Notes: generated by a model not told the origin, from the sequence alone. DNA of 64,000 bases from Mycolicibacterium sp. GF69 (GCF_003284965.1 NZ_QMEW01000007.1:62001-126000), one strand, 5' to 3'. Counted from the stretch's first letter, positions 1 to 8,939 are shown. Numbers and translations: made by a program.

Positions 1-358
1 CCAACCGGACCGGGCCGTCGACGCTTCCGGCCAGCGCGGCACCGACGACCGCGGCCGCGGCGACGATCGTGACGAGCCCGATCTCACCCGCTCGACTGCG
101 CCACGTGTCCCGGGGACGGGACAGCTCGAGGAGAACCGCGAACCAGGCGACGCCCGGCACCGCGACCAGATAGATCTCGATGCGGCTGAGCACGTCGGCG
201 CCGCTGATCGTCCGGACCGCGTCCAGCGCGACCACTGCCGCAAAACTGGTCAGTCCGATCGCGGCCAGCACCAGCACGGGTTTGCGCGGGTCACGGGCCA
301 GCAGGTACAGGCCCAACCACCAGCTGAGCACGAAGACCACCGCCGACAGCGCAGCCAT
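1..358 (-). CDS. N-terminal part of a multi-pass membrane protein (truncated by window edge)
   Basis: The first 119 residues are visible; the rest lies beyond position 1. Hydrophobic segments near residues 1-22, 28-45, 64-80 and 95-112 indicate an integral membrane protein. The ATG at 358 shares a base with the stop of the prenyl diphosphate synthase gene (TGATG arrangement), so the two are probably co-transcribed and translationally coupled. I do not recognise the family. The N-terminus would suit a sensor kinase or a transporter, but no catalytic domain is in view. In M. tuberculosis the neighbour of Rv1086 is a PE_PGRS gene, so this position differs. Confidence 0.7.
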   Translation of the reverse strand, partial: MAALSAVVFVLSWWLGLYLLARDPRKPVLVLAAIGLTSFAAVVALDAVRTISGADVLSRIEIYLVAVPGVAWFAVLLELSRPRDTWRSRAGEIGLVTIVAAAAVVGAALAGSVDGPVRL

Positions 359-1155
359 CACATCCCGTACCGGCGGTGACGTGCGGTGTAGTCGCGCAGC
401 GCGCGCAGGAAGTCGACCCGCCGGAACGCCGGCCAGTACGCGTCGGTGAACCACATCTCCGAGTACGCGCTCTGCCACAGCAGAAAGCCCGAGAGCCGCT
501 GCTCCCCCGATGTGCGGATGACCAGATCGGGATCGGGCTGCCCGGAGGTGTAAAGGTTCTCCGAGATCGCGTCGACGGTGACGGCCTCGATCAGCTGTTC
601 GCCGCTTCTGCCGTTGGCCAGTTCCTTGCCGAGCAGTTGGCGCACGGCGTCGACGATCTCCTGGCGCCCGCCGTACCCGACGGCGAGGTTGACATGGAAA
701 GTCTGGGCACCACCCTTCGACCGCGTCGATTCGACCGCACCGCGCAGCCGGCGGGCGGACTCCTCGCCGATCAGTTCCAGGTCGCCGACCGTGCGCACAC
801 TCCAGTGGTTGGCGGGTGCGCAGATCTCCTCGACGACGTCGGTGATGATCTCGATCAACGGGGACAGCTCATCGGGTGCGCGCTGCAGGTTTTCGGTGGA
901 CAACAGGTACACGGTGGCCATCTCGATGCCGGCGTCCTGGCACCAGCGCAGCATCTCGGCGATCTTGCGGGCGCCCATTCGGTAACCGACGCTGACGTCA
1001 TCGTGGCCAAGGTCACGGGCCCATCTGCGGTTGCCGTCGCACAGAACGGCAATATGGCGTGGCAGTTGGGATTTGGCTCGCGCCAGCTCCTGGCGCAACC
1101 GCAGCTCGTACAGCCGGTAGGCCGGCTCTTTGAGGCGCGGGGGAATGAGCTCCAC
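358..1155 (-). CDS. Short-chain Z-isoprenyl diphosphate synthase (Rv1086 family)
   Basis: Cis-prenyltransferase that in mycobacteria condenses geranyl diphosphate with isopentenyl diphosphate to give Z,E-farnesyl diphosphate, feeding decaprenyl-phosphate and so arabinogalactan and lipoarabinomannan synthesis. Seen here: HIAVLCDGNRRWA around residues 34-46 with the catalytic Asp, and the C-terminal RTSGEQRLSGFLLWQ block that binds isopentenyl diphosphate. The 265-residue length fits the family (about 262). I chose the GTG at 1155 (VELIPPRLKEP) because homologous proteins begin at this motif. An in-frame ATG at 1185 would add ten residues. Function is by family, not tested here. Confidence 0.92.
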   Translation of the reverse strand: MELIPPRLKEPAYRLYELRLRQELARAKSQLPRHIAVLCDGNRRWARDLGHDDVSVGYRMGARKIAEMLRWCQDAGIEMATVYLLSTENLQRAPDELSPLIEIITDVVEEICAPANHWSVRTVGDLELIGEESARRLRGAVESTRSKGGAQTFHVNLAVGYGGRQEIVDAVRQLLGKELANGRSGEQLIEAVTVDAISENLYTSGQPDPDLVIRTSGEQRLSGFLLWQSAYSEMWFTDAYWPAFRRVDFLRALRDYTARHRRYGM

Positions 1156-1211
1156 GAAGATCCAGACTACTGTGAGGTTCGGCAAACCCCCGTGGCAATA
1201 GTGGAGGTGAC

Positions 1212-1952
1212 ATGACGCGATCCATCGACGCCACCGATTCCGACTGGCCCCGCGAACCGCAGGACCCCGCCGAGGACTTCCCGGAAGCAGTCGTCGACGG
1301 TGTCGCCAGTTTCATCGGCAAGCCGCGCGCCCGCGGTTGGATCCATGTCTATGCGGCGGTGATCGCCGCGATCTGTGGGGCCACGCTGGTGTCGGTGTCG
1401 TGGTCGGTGGAGTCGACGCGTGCGGGCATCGCGACGTTGATCTACACGCTCACGATCGTGGCGATGTTCGCGGTCAGCGGCGCCTACCACCGGGTCAACT
1501 GGAAGTCGGCGACCGCGCGCAAGTGGATGAAGCGCCTCGACCACTCGATGATCTTCGTGTTCATCGCCGGCAGCTACACCCCGTTCGCGTTGCTGGCGTT
1601 GCCGCAGACCGACGGCTGGGTGCTGTTCTGGATCGTCTGGGGCGGAGCGATCGCCGGGGTACTGCTCAAGTGTTTCTGGCCGTCGGCGCCGCGGTGGGTG
1701 GGCGTCCCGCTCTACATCCTGCTCGGCTGGGTGGCGGCCTGGTTCGTCGGGCCGATCATGCAGGGTGCGGGAATCGCCGCGCTGGTGTTGCTGATCGTCG
1801 GCGGCGCGCTGTACAGCGTCGGCGGCGTGCTGTACGCGCTCAAGTGGCCCGACCCGTGGCCGACGACGTTCGGCCACCACGAGTTCTTCCACGCGTGCAC
1901 CGCGGTCGCGGCGATCTGCCACTACATCGCGATGTGGTTCGCCGTCTTCTGA
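1212..1952 (+). CDS. Hemolysin III family membrane protein (Rv1085c-like, PAQR superfamily)
   Basis: A 246-residue protein with about seven membrane segments after a cytosolic N-terminus of about 40 residues. The PAQR/hemolysin III signatures are visible: SGAYHRV near residue 94, [16 protein letters not shown], and the C-terminal HHEFF...[12 protein letters not shown], whose His residues are presumed metal ligands as in related membrane hydrolases. Divergent from the prenyl synthase gene, so the 56 bp between them must hold both promoters. The name is historical; haemolytic activity is not implied. The physiological role is unknown. Confidence 0.9.
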   Translation: MTRSIDATDSDWPREPQDPAEDFPEAVVDGVASFIGKPRARGWIHVYAAVIAAICGATLVSVSWSVESTRAGIATLIYTLTIVAMFAVSGAYHRVNWKSATARKWMKRLDHSMIFVFIAGSYTPFALLALPQTDGWVLFWIVWGGAIAGVLLKCFWPSAPRWVGVPLYILLGWVAAWFVGPIMQGAGIAALVLLIVGGALYSVGGVLYALKWPDPWPTTFGHHEFFHACTAVAAICHYIAMWFAVF

Positions 1953-2008
1953 CCCGCGGCTTCGGTGCGCTACCGATCGCGCAGCGACCAGTAGCGCACC
2001 CAAATCAC

Positions 2009-2380
2009 TTAGAGTTGGGTGACGTTCTCTGGGGTCCAGTAGGCCTTCATCGAGGCGATCTGGCCCTCCTCGTTGAACGTCATGACGCTGATGATCTCGA
2101 TGCGCATCCGGTTGTCGCCGAGATTGATGGTCAGCGACCAGAAGAACGCCGCCTCGTTGCCGAGCGCCCGCAGCGTGACCACGTCGGCCTGGGCACCCAT
2201 GGTCGGCAGCGCGTCGTAGAAACCGCGGATCGCCTTGCGGCCGATGTGCACCTCGCCGCCGACAGGGTCCTCGACGGTGGCGTCGTCGGCGTAGAGCTCG
2301 GCGACGTCATCGGCCTTGCCCTGCGCGGCCAGCTCGAGGTAGCGGCGGACGGTCTTGGCGTTGTCTTCGGGCGTCGACAT
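2009..2380 (-). CDS. SnoaL/ketosteroid-isomerase-like (NTF2-fold) protein
   Basis: A 123-residue protein of the NTF2-like superfamily, annotated in mycobacteria as nuclear transport factor 2 family or steroid delta-isomerase. The N-terminal helices (VRRYLELAAQGKADDVAELYADDATVEDPVG) and the closing strand (SMKAYWTPENV) are typical. I placed the start at the ATG at 2380, where NTF2 homology begins, although the frame stays open further upstream. It lies 10 bp downstream of the DUF255 gene on the same strand, so co-transcription is likely. The substrate cannot be inferred. Confidence 0.82.
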   Translation of the reverse strand: MSTPEDNAKTVRRYLELAAQGKADDVAELYADDATVEDPVGGEVHIGRKAIRGFYDALPTMGAQADVVTLRALGNEAAFFWSLTINLGDNRMRIEIISVMTFNEEGQIASMKAYWTPENVTQL

Positions 2381-2390
2381 GCGCCGAACG

Positions 2391-4418
2391 CTACACGGAC
2401 GCCCCCAGAGCGGCAGCCAGTTCCGGCGCGGTCGTGACGGGCAGGTCGCACGTACGGCCGCGGCACACGTAGGCGGCATCGGCACCGTGGACGCGGTCAC
2501 GGTCGATCAGTAGCTCCGACGAGTTCACCGGCCCGCCGACCACCACGGCTCCCCCCGGCGCGAGCCGGCGCGCGACGGCCAGCAACTCCGACTGCGCCGG
2601 GTCGCAGGCCACCGCGATCTGCAGCGGCCCGCGCACGGCCGCCTCGGCTACCGCGAGCCAGTGCCCGCCCGAGCGCGGCAGCCGAGCCAGAATCGGCGTC
2701 GCGGCGGCCAGGGTGGCTTCGGCCGCGGTGGCGTACCGCTCGGCTCTGTCGGCCGGAGAAAGATGCGCCGCAATCAACAGCGCCTCGGCGATCAGCGATG
2801 CGCCCGACGGCGTCGCGCCGTCGAGCGGGTCGGCGGGCCGCACCATCAATGCCTCGGCGTAGTCGGCGGTGTCGAACCATCGCCCGGGCCGATCCGGGTC
2901 CGCGAAGTGGTCGAGCGCGATGTCGAGCAAGGCCATCGCGGAGTCCAGCCAAAACCTGTCACCGGTCAACTGGTGGACGGTCAGCAGACCGGTGGCCAGC
3001 GCGGCGTGGTCCTCGAGGATTCCGGCGCTGTCGCCGACCGCGCCGCCGAGACTGGCCCGCCGCAGCCTGCCGGAGTGAGGGCGTCGCCCGCTTGCGGGCG
3101 ACATGTGCAGATCCCAGACAGCGCGGGCGCATTCCGTTGCGGCATCGAGAAATTCCGGACGGCCCAGCGCAATGCCGGCTTCGGCGAGCGCGGTTATCGC
3201 GAGCCCGTTCCAGGCGGTGACGACCTTGTCGTCGCGGGCCGGTTGCGGGCGGGTGAGCCGGGCCGCCAACAGTGCCGCCCGCACCCGGGCGAACCGCTCG
3301 GGGTCGTCGGGGTCACGCGGCAACTGCAGCACCGAGGCCCCGTGTTCGAACGTACCCTCGGCGGTAACCGCGAAAAGTTCAGTGGCCCAACGTCCGTCGT
3401 CGTCGCCCAGCACTTGGGTCAGCTGCGCCGGGGTGAACACATAGGTCAGGCCTTCCACCCCGGCGGCGTCGGCGTCCAGCGACGAGACGAACATCCCGTC
3501 GACACGAAGATCGTCCAGCATGAATGCCGCCGTCTCGGCCGCGACCTTGCGCGCCAACGGGTTTGCGGTGCGCCGAGCCCAGTGCGCGTAGCTCCGCAAC
3601 AGTAGCGCGTTGTCGTACAACATCTTCTCGAAATGCGGCACGGTCCAGTACGGGTCGACGCTGTAGCGCGCGAATCCGCCTGCCAATTGGTCGTAGATGC
3701 CGCCGCGGGCCATCGCGGTGCAGGTCCGCTCCACGGTCTCCATCGGCATGATGTCGCCGGTGCGCTCATGGTTACGCAGCAGCGCTTCGAGCAACGCCGA
3801 CGGCGGAAACTTGGGCGCGCCAGCCGAATTGGTGGCGAATCCGCCGCGGGCAACGTCCTCGTCCTGCAGTACCGCGGCGACGGCGTGGTCGCACAGCGCC
3901 GGTTGAAGCGGTGGACCGCCGCCGGGCAGACCGGCCGCCATCGACCGCAGCTCATCGGTGATCCGGACGGAGGCTTCCTCGACTTCGCCACGCCGCTCGC
4001 GCCAGGTTTCGGCCACGGCGGCCAGCAGTTGCAGGAAGGTGGTTTTCGGGTAGTACGTGCCACAGAAGAACGGCCTACCGTCGGGGGTGAGGAAGCACGT
4101 CATCGGCCAGCCACCCTGCCCGGTCAGCGCGACCGTCGCGTTCATGTAGACCGCGTCGAGGTCGGGGCGCTCCTCCCGGTCGACCTTGATACACACGAAA
4201 CCGTCGTTCATCGCCGCGGCAACTTCGTCGTCGTCGAATGACTCGTGCGCCATCACATGACACCAGTGGCAGGCCGCGTAGCCGATCGACAACAGGATCG
4301 GAACGTCGCGGGCGGCCGCCTCGGCAAGAGCCTCGGGCGTCCATTCGCGCCAGTGCACCGGATTGTCGGCGTGCTGACGCAGATAGGGGCTGGTGCTATC
4401 CGCGAGACGGTTCGGCAT
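2391..4418 (-). CDS. DUF255 thioredoxin-domain protein (Rv1084, YyaL/SPATA20 family)
   Basis: A 675-residue protein with an N-terminal thioredoxin-like domain bearing CHWCHVM (CxxC at residues 50-53), followed by a long alpha/alpha six-barrel region resembling N-acylglucosamine 2-epimerases and glycosidases. The family occurs from bacteria to man and has no settled biochemical role; a redox or sugar-related function is inferred from the two folds. Key N-terminal motifs YLRQHADNPVHW and FLTPDGRPFFCGTYYP are intact. About 100 bp separate it from the upstream small membrane protein gene. Confidence 0.92.
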   Translation of the reverse strand: MPNRLADSTSPYLRQHADNPVHWREWTPEALAEAAARDVPILLSIGYAACHWCHVMAHESFDDDEVAAAMNDGFVCIKVDREERPDLDAVYMNATVALTGQGGWPMTCFLTPDGRPFFCGTYYPKTTFLQLLAAVAETWRERRGEVEEASVRITDELRSMAAGLPGGGPPLQPALCDHAVAAVLQDEDVARGGFATNSAGAPKFPPSALLEALLRNHERTGDIMPMETVERTCTAMARGGIYDQLAGGFARYSVDPYWTVPHFEKMLYDNALLLRSYAHWARRTANPLARKVAAETAAFMLDDLRVDGMFVSSLDADAAGVEGLTYVFTPAQLTQVLGDDDGRWATELFAVTAEGTFEHGASVLQLPRDPDDPERFARVRAALLAARLTRPQPARDDKVVTAWNGLAITALAEAGIALGRPEFLDAATECARAVWDLHMSPASGRRPHSGRLRRASLGGAVGDSAGILEDHAALATGLLTVHQLTGDRFWLDSAMALLDIALDHFADPDRPGRWFDTADYAEALMVRPADPLDGATPSGASLIAEALLIAAHLSPADRAERYATAAEATLAAATPILARLPRSGGHWLAVAEAAVRGPLQIAVACDPAQSELLAVARRLAPGGAVVVGGPVNSSELLIDRDRVHGADAAYVCRGRTCDLPVTTAPELAAALGASV

Positions 4419-4453
4419 ACCTCAACCCTGCCACTCGGAGGCATGCGCCTACG

Positions 4454-4490
4454 GGGTTGATTGCCCGCAGCCAGGTGGTGTGATCAACCC
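4454..4490. repeat. Short inverted repeat (GGGTTGAT / ATCAACCC) between Rv1084-like and Rv1083-like genes
   Basis: Eight-base perfect arms at 4454-4461 and 4483-4490 enclose a 21-base loop in the gap between the small membrane protein gene and the DUF255 gene. It could form an RNA hairpin in the intergenic transcript. No run of T follows on the minus strand, so terminator function is uncertain. The right arm is part of a 17-base sequence repeated upstream of mca. Confidence 0.4.
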
Positions 4491-4517
4491 GTTAGCGCCC
4501 ACAGGATCGCCAAACCG

Positions 4518-4823
4518 TCAGCCTCCGGGCTCACGTTTCGGTCCGTCGGTCGCGGAATCGGTGCCGGCATCGTCGTCGGTCGCGGAATCGGCATCGGAGG
4601 CGATCGTCTCGTCGTCGCCGACCTGCGTCTTCCCGGCATCGTCGCCGTCGAACGACTCCGGCAGCTTGCGCAGTTGTCGGTTCATCGACCGGATCAGCAG
4701 GAACGTCCCGATCAGCAGCAGCACCAGGATCAGCAGGCCCATTGGGCTGGCCTTGCCGAATTCGGGGCCGGTGTCCCTCGGCTGTTCCTGGGCGAGCAGG
4801 CCGATGGCGAGCGTGAGGTTCAT
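4518..4823 (-). CDS. Small single-pass membrane protein (Rv1083-like)
   Basis: A 101-residue protein: a short N-terminus, one membrane helix ([15 protein letters not shown], residues about 30-44), a basic stop-transfer stretch (RSMNRQLRK) and a C-terminal acidic, low-complexity tail rich in Asp, Thr and Ala. The ATG at 4823 overlaps the mca stop by four bases (ATGA), so it is translationally coupled to mca, as in M. tuberculosis. Role unknown; the coupling suggests a link to mycothiol metabolism or simply operon conservation. Confidence 0.85.
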   Translation of the reverse strand: MNLTLAIGLLAQEQPRDTGPEFGKASPMGLLILVLLLIGTFLLIRSMNRQLRKLPESFDGDDAGKTQVGDDETIASDADSATDDDAGTDSATDGPKREPGG

Positions 4824-5689
4824 CGGTCCTCGATCCCTGCGAAAAGGTCGTCTTCCAGCAGCGTCACGGGCACACGGGAGCGGGCCAATTCGAACTCCTC
4901 GGACGGCCAGAGCCGCTGCTGCCATTCGATCGGGGCGCGGAAGAAGTCCCCGGTCGGGTCGATCTGGGTGGCGTGGGCACGTAGCGCGTCGTCGCGCAGG
5001 GCGAAGTACTTGGCGCACTCGATTCGGGTGGTGACCCGCTTGGCGAAGATGTCGTGATCCGGGTCCCAGTGCTTGAGCCATTTCTCGAACGGGCCGACCT
5101 CGCCGTGCTTGGCGAACTCGTCCTGCAGCAGTTGCATCCGTTGCCGCAGGAAGCCGTGGGTGTAGTACAGCTTGCGCACGTTCCAGGGGTCGCCGGCATC
5201 GGAGAACAGCCGATAGTCACCGGCGGCCTCATAGGCCGCCATCGACACCTGATGGCACCTGATGTGATCCGGGTGTGGATAGCCGCCGTTCTCGTCGTAA
5301 GTGGTCATCACGTGTGGCCGGAATTCGCGGACGACGCGCACCAGCGCCTCGGTCGGCTGTTCGAGCGGCACCACACCCAGGCAGCCCTCGGGCAGTGGCG
5401 GTGGCGGATCTCCTTCGGGGAGCCCCGAATCCACGAAACCTAGCCAGCGGTGCTCCACGCCGAGAATCTCGGCCGCCTTGGCCATTTCGTCGCGCCGGAT
5501 CTCGGCCATCCGGCCGCGCACCTCGGGCAGGTCCATGGCCGGGTTGAGGATGTCGCCGCGCTCGCCGCCGGTGAGCGTCACGACGAGCACGCGGACACCC
5601 TCGTCCACGTAACGTGCCATGGTGGCGGCGCCCTTGCTGGACTCGTCGTCCGGGTGGGCGTGCACTGCCATCAACCGCAGTTCGCTCAA
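4820..5689 (-). CDS. mca: Mycothiol S-conjugate amidase
   Basis: Zinc hydrolase that cleaves mycothiol S-conjugates into glucosaminyl-inositol and an N-acetylcysteine conjugate (mercapturic acid), the central detoxification step of actinobacterial mycothiol biology. The 289 residues start with the LmbE/PIG-L motif [13 protein letters not shown] (zinc ligands in HPDD), and HPDHIRCH around residue 142 supplies the third ligand. Full length for the family. First gene of a coupled pair with the small membrane protein. Its start faces that of the DUF4307 gene, leaving a divergent promoter region. Confidence 0.96.
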   Translation of the reverse strand: MSELRLMAVHAHPDDESSKGAATMARYVDEGVRVLVVTLTGGERGDILNPAMDLPEVRGRMAEIRRDEMAKAAEILGVEHRWLGFVDSGLPEGDPPPPLPEGCLGVVPLEQPTEALVRVVREFRPHVMTTYDENGGYPHPDHIRCHQVSMAAYEAAGDYRLFSDAGDPWNVRKLYYTHGFLRQRMQLLQDEFAKHGEVGPFEKWLKHWDPDHDIFAKRVTTRIECAKYFALRDDALRAHATQIDPTGDFFRAPIEWQQRLWPSEEFELARSRVPVTLLEDDLFAGIEDR

Positions 5690-5823
5690 CCTGCTCTGCC
5701 TTCACTCTTCGCGACTATCGCGATCCCGTCGTCTCCGGGAGATATCAACCCGTTGGCGCCATTCTGTAGTCCCTATAGTTCCAGTTCTGTAGATCCTTCC
5801 GACCGATGGGCATAGAAAACCAG
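5690..5823. promoter_or_regulatory. Divergent intergenic region between mca and the DUF4307 gene
   Basis: About 130 bp must hold promoters for mca on the minus strand and the DUF4307 gene on the plus strand. Positions 5744-5760 match 16 of 17 bases of 4483-4499 (atcaacccgtt-N-gcgcc). No confident -35/-10 pair was identified. Confidence 0.4.
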
Positions 5824-6246
5824 ATGATCGAACGTCCCTCCGCACGCTATGGGCGCCAGCGGCTGTCCCGCCGCCAGCGCCGGTGGATCGCCATCGCGTT
5901 CACCGCGGTCGCGCTGGCAGTGGGCGTGGCCGTGGCCGTGGTGGCGTTCGAACGGTTCGGCAGCGAAGACGTCAAGGGTGAGCTGGGCGCCTACGAACTG
6001 GTCGACGACGAAACCGTGGCGGTGACGATCAGCGTCACGCGAAAGGATCCGTCCAGGCCGGTGGTCTGCATCGTGCGGGCCCGGTCCGTCGACGGCGCCG
6101 AGACCGGCCGTCGCGAGGTGCTGGTGCCGCCGTCGACGCAACAGACGGTGCAGGTGACCGCGCCCGTCAAGACCACCCGCCCGCCGGCCAACGGGGATAT
6201 CTACGGCTGCGGCACCGACGTGCCGTCGTATCTGGTGACGCCCTGA
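5824..6246 (+). CDS. DUF4307 membrane-anchored protein (Rv1081c-like)
   Basis: A 140-residue protein with a basic N-terminus (RYGRQRLSRRQRRW), one membrane segment (IAIAFTAVALAVGVAVAVVAF) and a beta-rich extracytoplasmic domain of about 95 residues. This is the DUF4307 layout, found conserved beside mca and greA in mycobacteria. I chose the ATG at 5824 (MIERPSARYG) as closest to the family start. An in-frame ATG at 5806 would add six residues, and neither has a strong ribosome binding site. Function unknown. Confidence 0.85.
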   Translation: MIERPSARYGRQRLSRRQRRWIAIAFTAVALAVGVAVAVVAFERFGSEDVKGELGAYELVDDETVAVTISVTRKDPSRPVVCIVRARSVDGAETGRREVLVPPSTQQTVQVTAPVKTTRPPANGDIYGCGTDVPSYLVTP

Positions 6247-6364
6247 GATCGGGGGTGGTTCGACGGTTCTGAGCCTCGACACAACAGACGGCGAACTGCG
6301 AATTCGTGAAAATCAGTCGTCTCTGCGGTGCTATCATGGTCCGGTACACGGTTCCTGCTGGGGC

Positions 6365-6420
6365 CGTGTATTGCTGCATTTGGTGCTGTGATTAAGCATC
6401 GACGATCGCGGCAATACACG
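6365..6420. repeat. Inverted repeat in the greA leader
   Basis: Thirteen-base arms at 6365-6377 (cgtgtattgctgc) and 6408-6420 (gcggcaatacacg) pair fully if one G-U wobble is allowed. They enclose about 30 bases and end about 80 bp before the greA start. The region is AT-richer than its surroundings. It could be an RNA leader hairpin or a protein-binding site; the sequence does not decide between them. Confidence 0.55.
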
Positions 6421-6499
6421 TCAGGCTCCCGGCACCGTGCCAAGAGACTTCTTACGCGAGAGAGCGCGAGAACATTTAGATGGACAGGAGCGCGACGAC

Positions 6500-6994
6500 A
6501 TGACCGATACGCAGGTCACCTGGCTGACGCAGGAGGCGTTCGACCGGTTGAAGGCGGAGCTCGACCAGCTGATCGCCAACCGGCCCGTCATCGCCGCCGA
6601 GATCAACGACCGCCGCGAAGAGGGCGACCTGCGCGAGAACGGCGGGTACCACGCCGCTCGTGAGGAGCAGGGCCAGCAGGAAGCGCGGATTCGTCAGCTG
6701 CAGGAGCTTCTCAACAACGCCAAAGTCGGCGAGGCGCCCAAGCAGTCCGGCGTGGCGTTGCCCGGTTCGGTGGTCAAGGTCCAGTACGGCGACGACGCAA
6801 GTGACACCGAGACGTTCCTGATCGCCACCCGCCAGGAGGGCATCAGCGACGGCAAGCTCGAGGTGTATTCGCCGAAGTCGCCGCTGGGCGAGGCGCTCAT
6901 CGACGCCAAGGTCGGTGACGTGCGCACCTACACGGTGCCCAGCGGCAGCACGGTCAAGGTGAAGCTGCTCGAGGCCGAGCCGTACCACGCCTGA
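6500..6994 (+). CDS. greA: Transcription elongation factor GreA
   Basis: GreA enters the RNA polymerase secondary channel and stimulates cleavage of backtracked RNA. The 164-residue protein has the N-terminal antiparallel coiled coil, with the acidic tip [15 protein letters not shown] around residues 37-51, and the C-terminal FKBP-like domain ([14 protein letters not shown]). The ATG at 6500 follows AGGAG at 6485-6489. An upstream in-frame extension lacks homology. Monocistronic in appearance; a 250 bp upstream region holds a potential leader hairpin. Confidence 0.97.
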   Translation: MTDTQVTWLTQEAFDRLKAELDQLIANRPVIAAEINDRREEGDLRENGGYHAAREEQGQQEARIRQLQELLNNAKVGEAPKQSGVALPGSVVKVQYGDDASDTETFLIATRQEGISDGKLEVYSPKSPLGEALIDAKVGDVRTYTVPSGSTVKVKLLEAEPYHA

Positions 6995-7010
6995 CGCGGA
7001 CACCCGCCTG

Positions 7011-7090
7011 CTCGGCGCATCTGCTTTATGCGCGCTCGGCGCATCTGCTTTATGCGCGCTCGGCGCATCTGCTTTATGCGCGCTCGGCGC
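7011..7090. repeat. 24-bp tandem direct repeat, 3.3 copies
   Basis: The unit beginning ctcggcgcatctgctttatg is repeated exactly at 7011-7034, 7035-7058 and 7059-7082, with an 8-base partial copy at 7083-7090. It fills the gap between the greA stop and the GPP34 gene. There is no spacer diversity, so it is not CRISPR. Because 24 is a multiple of three it stays open in one frame, but no protein is likely. It is a candidate variable-number tandem repeat. Confidence 0.9.
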
Positions 7091-7109
7091 GGGGGTTTAG
7101 CATCCGCTC

Positions 7110-7772
7110 ATGGCGCAGATCGCCGAAGACCTGTTCCTGCTGCTGCTCGACAACGCGTCAGCGCAACCGGTTCTGGACCGCCACCGCCGCGACCGCGTGC
7201 TGCCCGCCGCGGTACTCCTCGACCTGGCGCATGCGTGCCGGATCCGACCGTCGGTGGACGGTGAGCCGGTCGAACGCGGTCACTTGATCGCCTTGTCCGT
7301 TCCGGGAGCGATGGATCCGGTCGTCGAGCCCGCGTTCCAGCTGTTGTGCCGCCGTCCGCTGCGGCCTCGGACGGCGCTCAAGCGGCTGGCCAAGAACACC
7401 GAGAGCCACCTTGCCGACCACCTGGAACGCACCGGCCAGATTCAGCGTATCCCGTTACCGGACAAGAGATTCGGTCACGAGTTCGCCTGGCCGCTGACGA
7501 ACCGTGATCGCGTGGGCCAAGCCCGTACGGCACTCTTGTCGGCGCTGTTCGACCGCAGGCCGCCGGAACCGTCGACGGCGGCGATCATCTCGTTGCTGCA
7601 CGCGGTCGACGGTCTGGGCGCGCTGCTGAGCCTCAATGACCGCGGCTGGCGCTGGGTGCACGCGCGTGCGGGTGAGATCGCGCTCGGCAGCTGGGTCGAC
7701 GAGTATCCGACCGCGCTACCCGAGATGAACCTCGCGGTGACCGCCTCGACGCTGCGCGACGCACTTTCGTAG
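7110..7772 (+). CDS. GPP34/GOLPH3-domain protein
   Basis: A 220-residue all-helical protein of the GPP34 family (GOLPH3/Vps74 in eukaryotes, which binds phosphatidylinositol 4-phosphate). The opening IAEDLFLLLLDNAS and the middle VLPAAVLLDLAHACRI and LKRLAKNTESHLADHLER blocks are typical of actinobacterial members. In bacteria the role is unknown; membrane or phosphoinositide association is only inferred from the fold. It is convergent with metB, with stops four bases apart. Confidence 0.85.
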   Translation: MAQIAEDLFLLLLDNASAQPVLDRHRRDRVLPAAVLLDLAHACRIRPSVDGEPVERGHLIALSVPGAMDPVVEPAFQLLCRRPLRPRTALKRLAKNTESHLADHLERTGQIQRIPLPDKRFGHEFAWPLTNRDRVGQARTALLSALFDRRPPEPSTAAIISLLHAVDGLGALLSLNDRGWRWVHARAGEIALGSWVDEYPTALPEMNLAVTASTLRDALS

Positions 7773-7775
7773 CGG

Positions 7776-8939
7776 CTAACCCAACGCCTGCTCGAGGTCG
7801 GCGAGCAGATCCGCGACATCTTCGATGCCGACCGACAGCCGCACCAGGTCGTCGGGAACTTCCAATTGGGAACCTGCGGTAGAGGCGTGGGTCATCGCGC
7901 CGGGATGCTCGATCAACGACTCGACGCCGCCCAAAGATTCGGCGAGGATGAAAACCTCTGTCCGGGAACAGAACTTGCGGGCAGCGTCCACTCCCCCGCG
8001 CAGCCGCACCGAGACCATACCGCCGAAGCCGGTCATCTGTTTGGCAGCGACCTCGTGACCCGGATGCCCGGGCAACCCTGGATAGAGCACGGTCTCGATC
8101 GCGGGGTGGCCGGCCAGGAACTCCGCGACCAACGCGGCGTTGTCGCTGTGCCGCTGCATGCGGACCACCAGGGTCTTCAGCCCGCGCAGAGTGAGATAGG
8201 CGTCGAACGGCCCGGGCACCGCACCCGCCCCGTTCTGCAGGAACGCGAAGTCGGTGTCGAGTTCTTCGTCGTTGGTCAGCAACGCGCCGCCCACCACATC
8301 GGAGTGGCCACCGATGTACTTGGTGGTGGAATGCAACACGATGTCGGCGCCCAGGAGCAGCGGTTGCTGCAGCGCGGGTGAGGCGAACGTGTTGTCCACC
8401 AGAACTTTCGTGTTCGACGTCGTCGCGAGTTGGGCGATCGCGGCGATGTCGGCGATCGACAGCAACGGGTTGGTCGGAGTCTCCACCAGGATCAACCGGG
8501 TCTTCGGGGTGATCGCTTCCCGCACCGCGTCGAGGTTCGCCAGCGAAACGGCGGTGTAGTCGATGCCCCACTTGGTGAACACCTTGTCGATCAGCCGGAA
8601 CGTTCCGCCGTACGCATCATCGGGCATCACGATGTGATCGCCCGGTCGCAGGATCGCTCGCAGCGCGCAGTCCGTGGCGGCCATGCCGGAGGAGAACGCC
8701 CGCCCGTAGGCGGCCGCTTCGACCGCGGCGAGCGAGGTCTCCAACGCTGCGCGCGTCGGGTTGCCGGTCCTGGCGTACTCGTACCCGCCGCGCAGTCCAC
8801 CGACGCCATCTTGGGCGAACGTCGAACTGGCATAGATCGGGGCGTTCACGGCCCCCGTGGTCAGATCGGGTCGGACGGCGTGGATGGCCTTAGTGGAAAG
8901 GCCATGAGTGGACAGGCCGGACGTTCTCTTCTCGGTCAT
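7776..8939 (-). CDS. metB: Cystathionine gamma-synthase
   Basis: PLP enzyme of the Cys/Met metabolism family that joins an activated homoserine to cysteine to make cystathionine. The 387 residues contain the PLP-lysine motif HSTTKYIGGHSD, the N-terminal YARTGNPTR and the C-terminal ESLGGVESLIEHP. The start is either GTG 8942 or ATG 8939, one codon apart; the ATG was used. Together with cbs at 12 kb the organism carries steps in both directions between homocysteine and cysteine. Only 52 bp separate it from the divergent acyl-CoA dehydrogenase gene, too little for a large riboswitch. Confidence 0.95.
   Translation of the reverse strand: MTEKRTSGLSTHGLSTKAIHAVRPDLTTGAVNAPIYASSTFAQDGVGGLRGGYEYARTGNPTRAALETSLAAVEAAAYGRAFSSGMAATDCALRAILRPGDHIVMPDDAYGGTFRLIDKVFTKWGIDYTAVSLANLDAVREAITPKTRLILVETPTNPLLSIADIAAIAQLATTSNTKVLVDNTFASPALQQPLLLGADIVLHSTTKYIGGHSDVVGGALLTNDEELDTDFAFLQNGAGAVPGPFDAYLTLRGLKTLVVRMQRHSDNAALVAEFLAGHPAIETVLYPGLPGHPGHEVAAKQMTGFGGMVSVRLRGGVDAARKFCSRTEVFILAESLGGVESLIEHPGAMTHASTAGSQLEVPDDLVRLSVGIEDVADLLADLEQALG

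Noticed and set aside
1167..2003. Long open frame opposite hemolysin III
   Set aside because: Arg/His/Asp-rich shadow translation typical of the reverse of GC-rich codons; hemolysin III on the other strand has clear family motifs.
3079..3100. Hairpin tcgcccgcttgcgggcga
   Set aside because: Lies inside the DUF255 coding region and is explained by its codons; no sign of regulation.
7011..7090. CRISPR array
   Set aside because: Units are directly adjacent with no spacers, and no cas gene is in the window.
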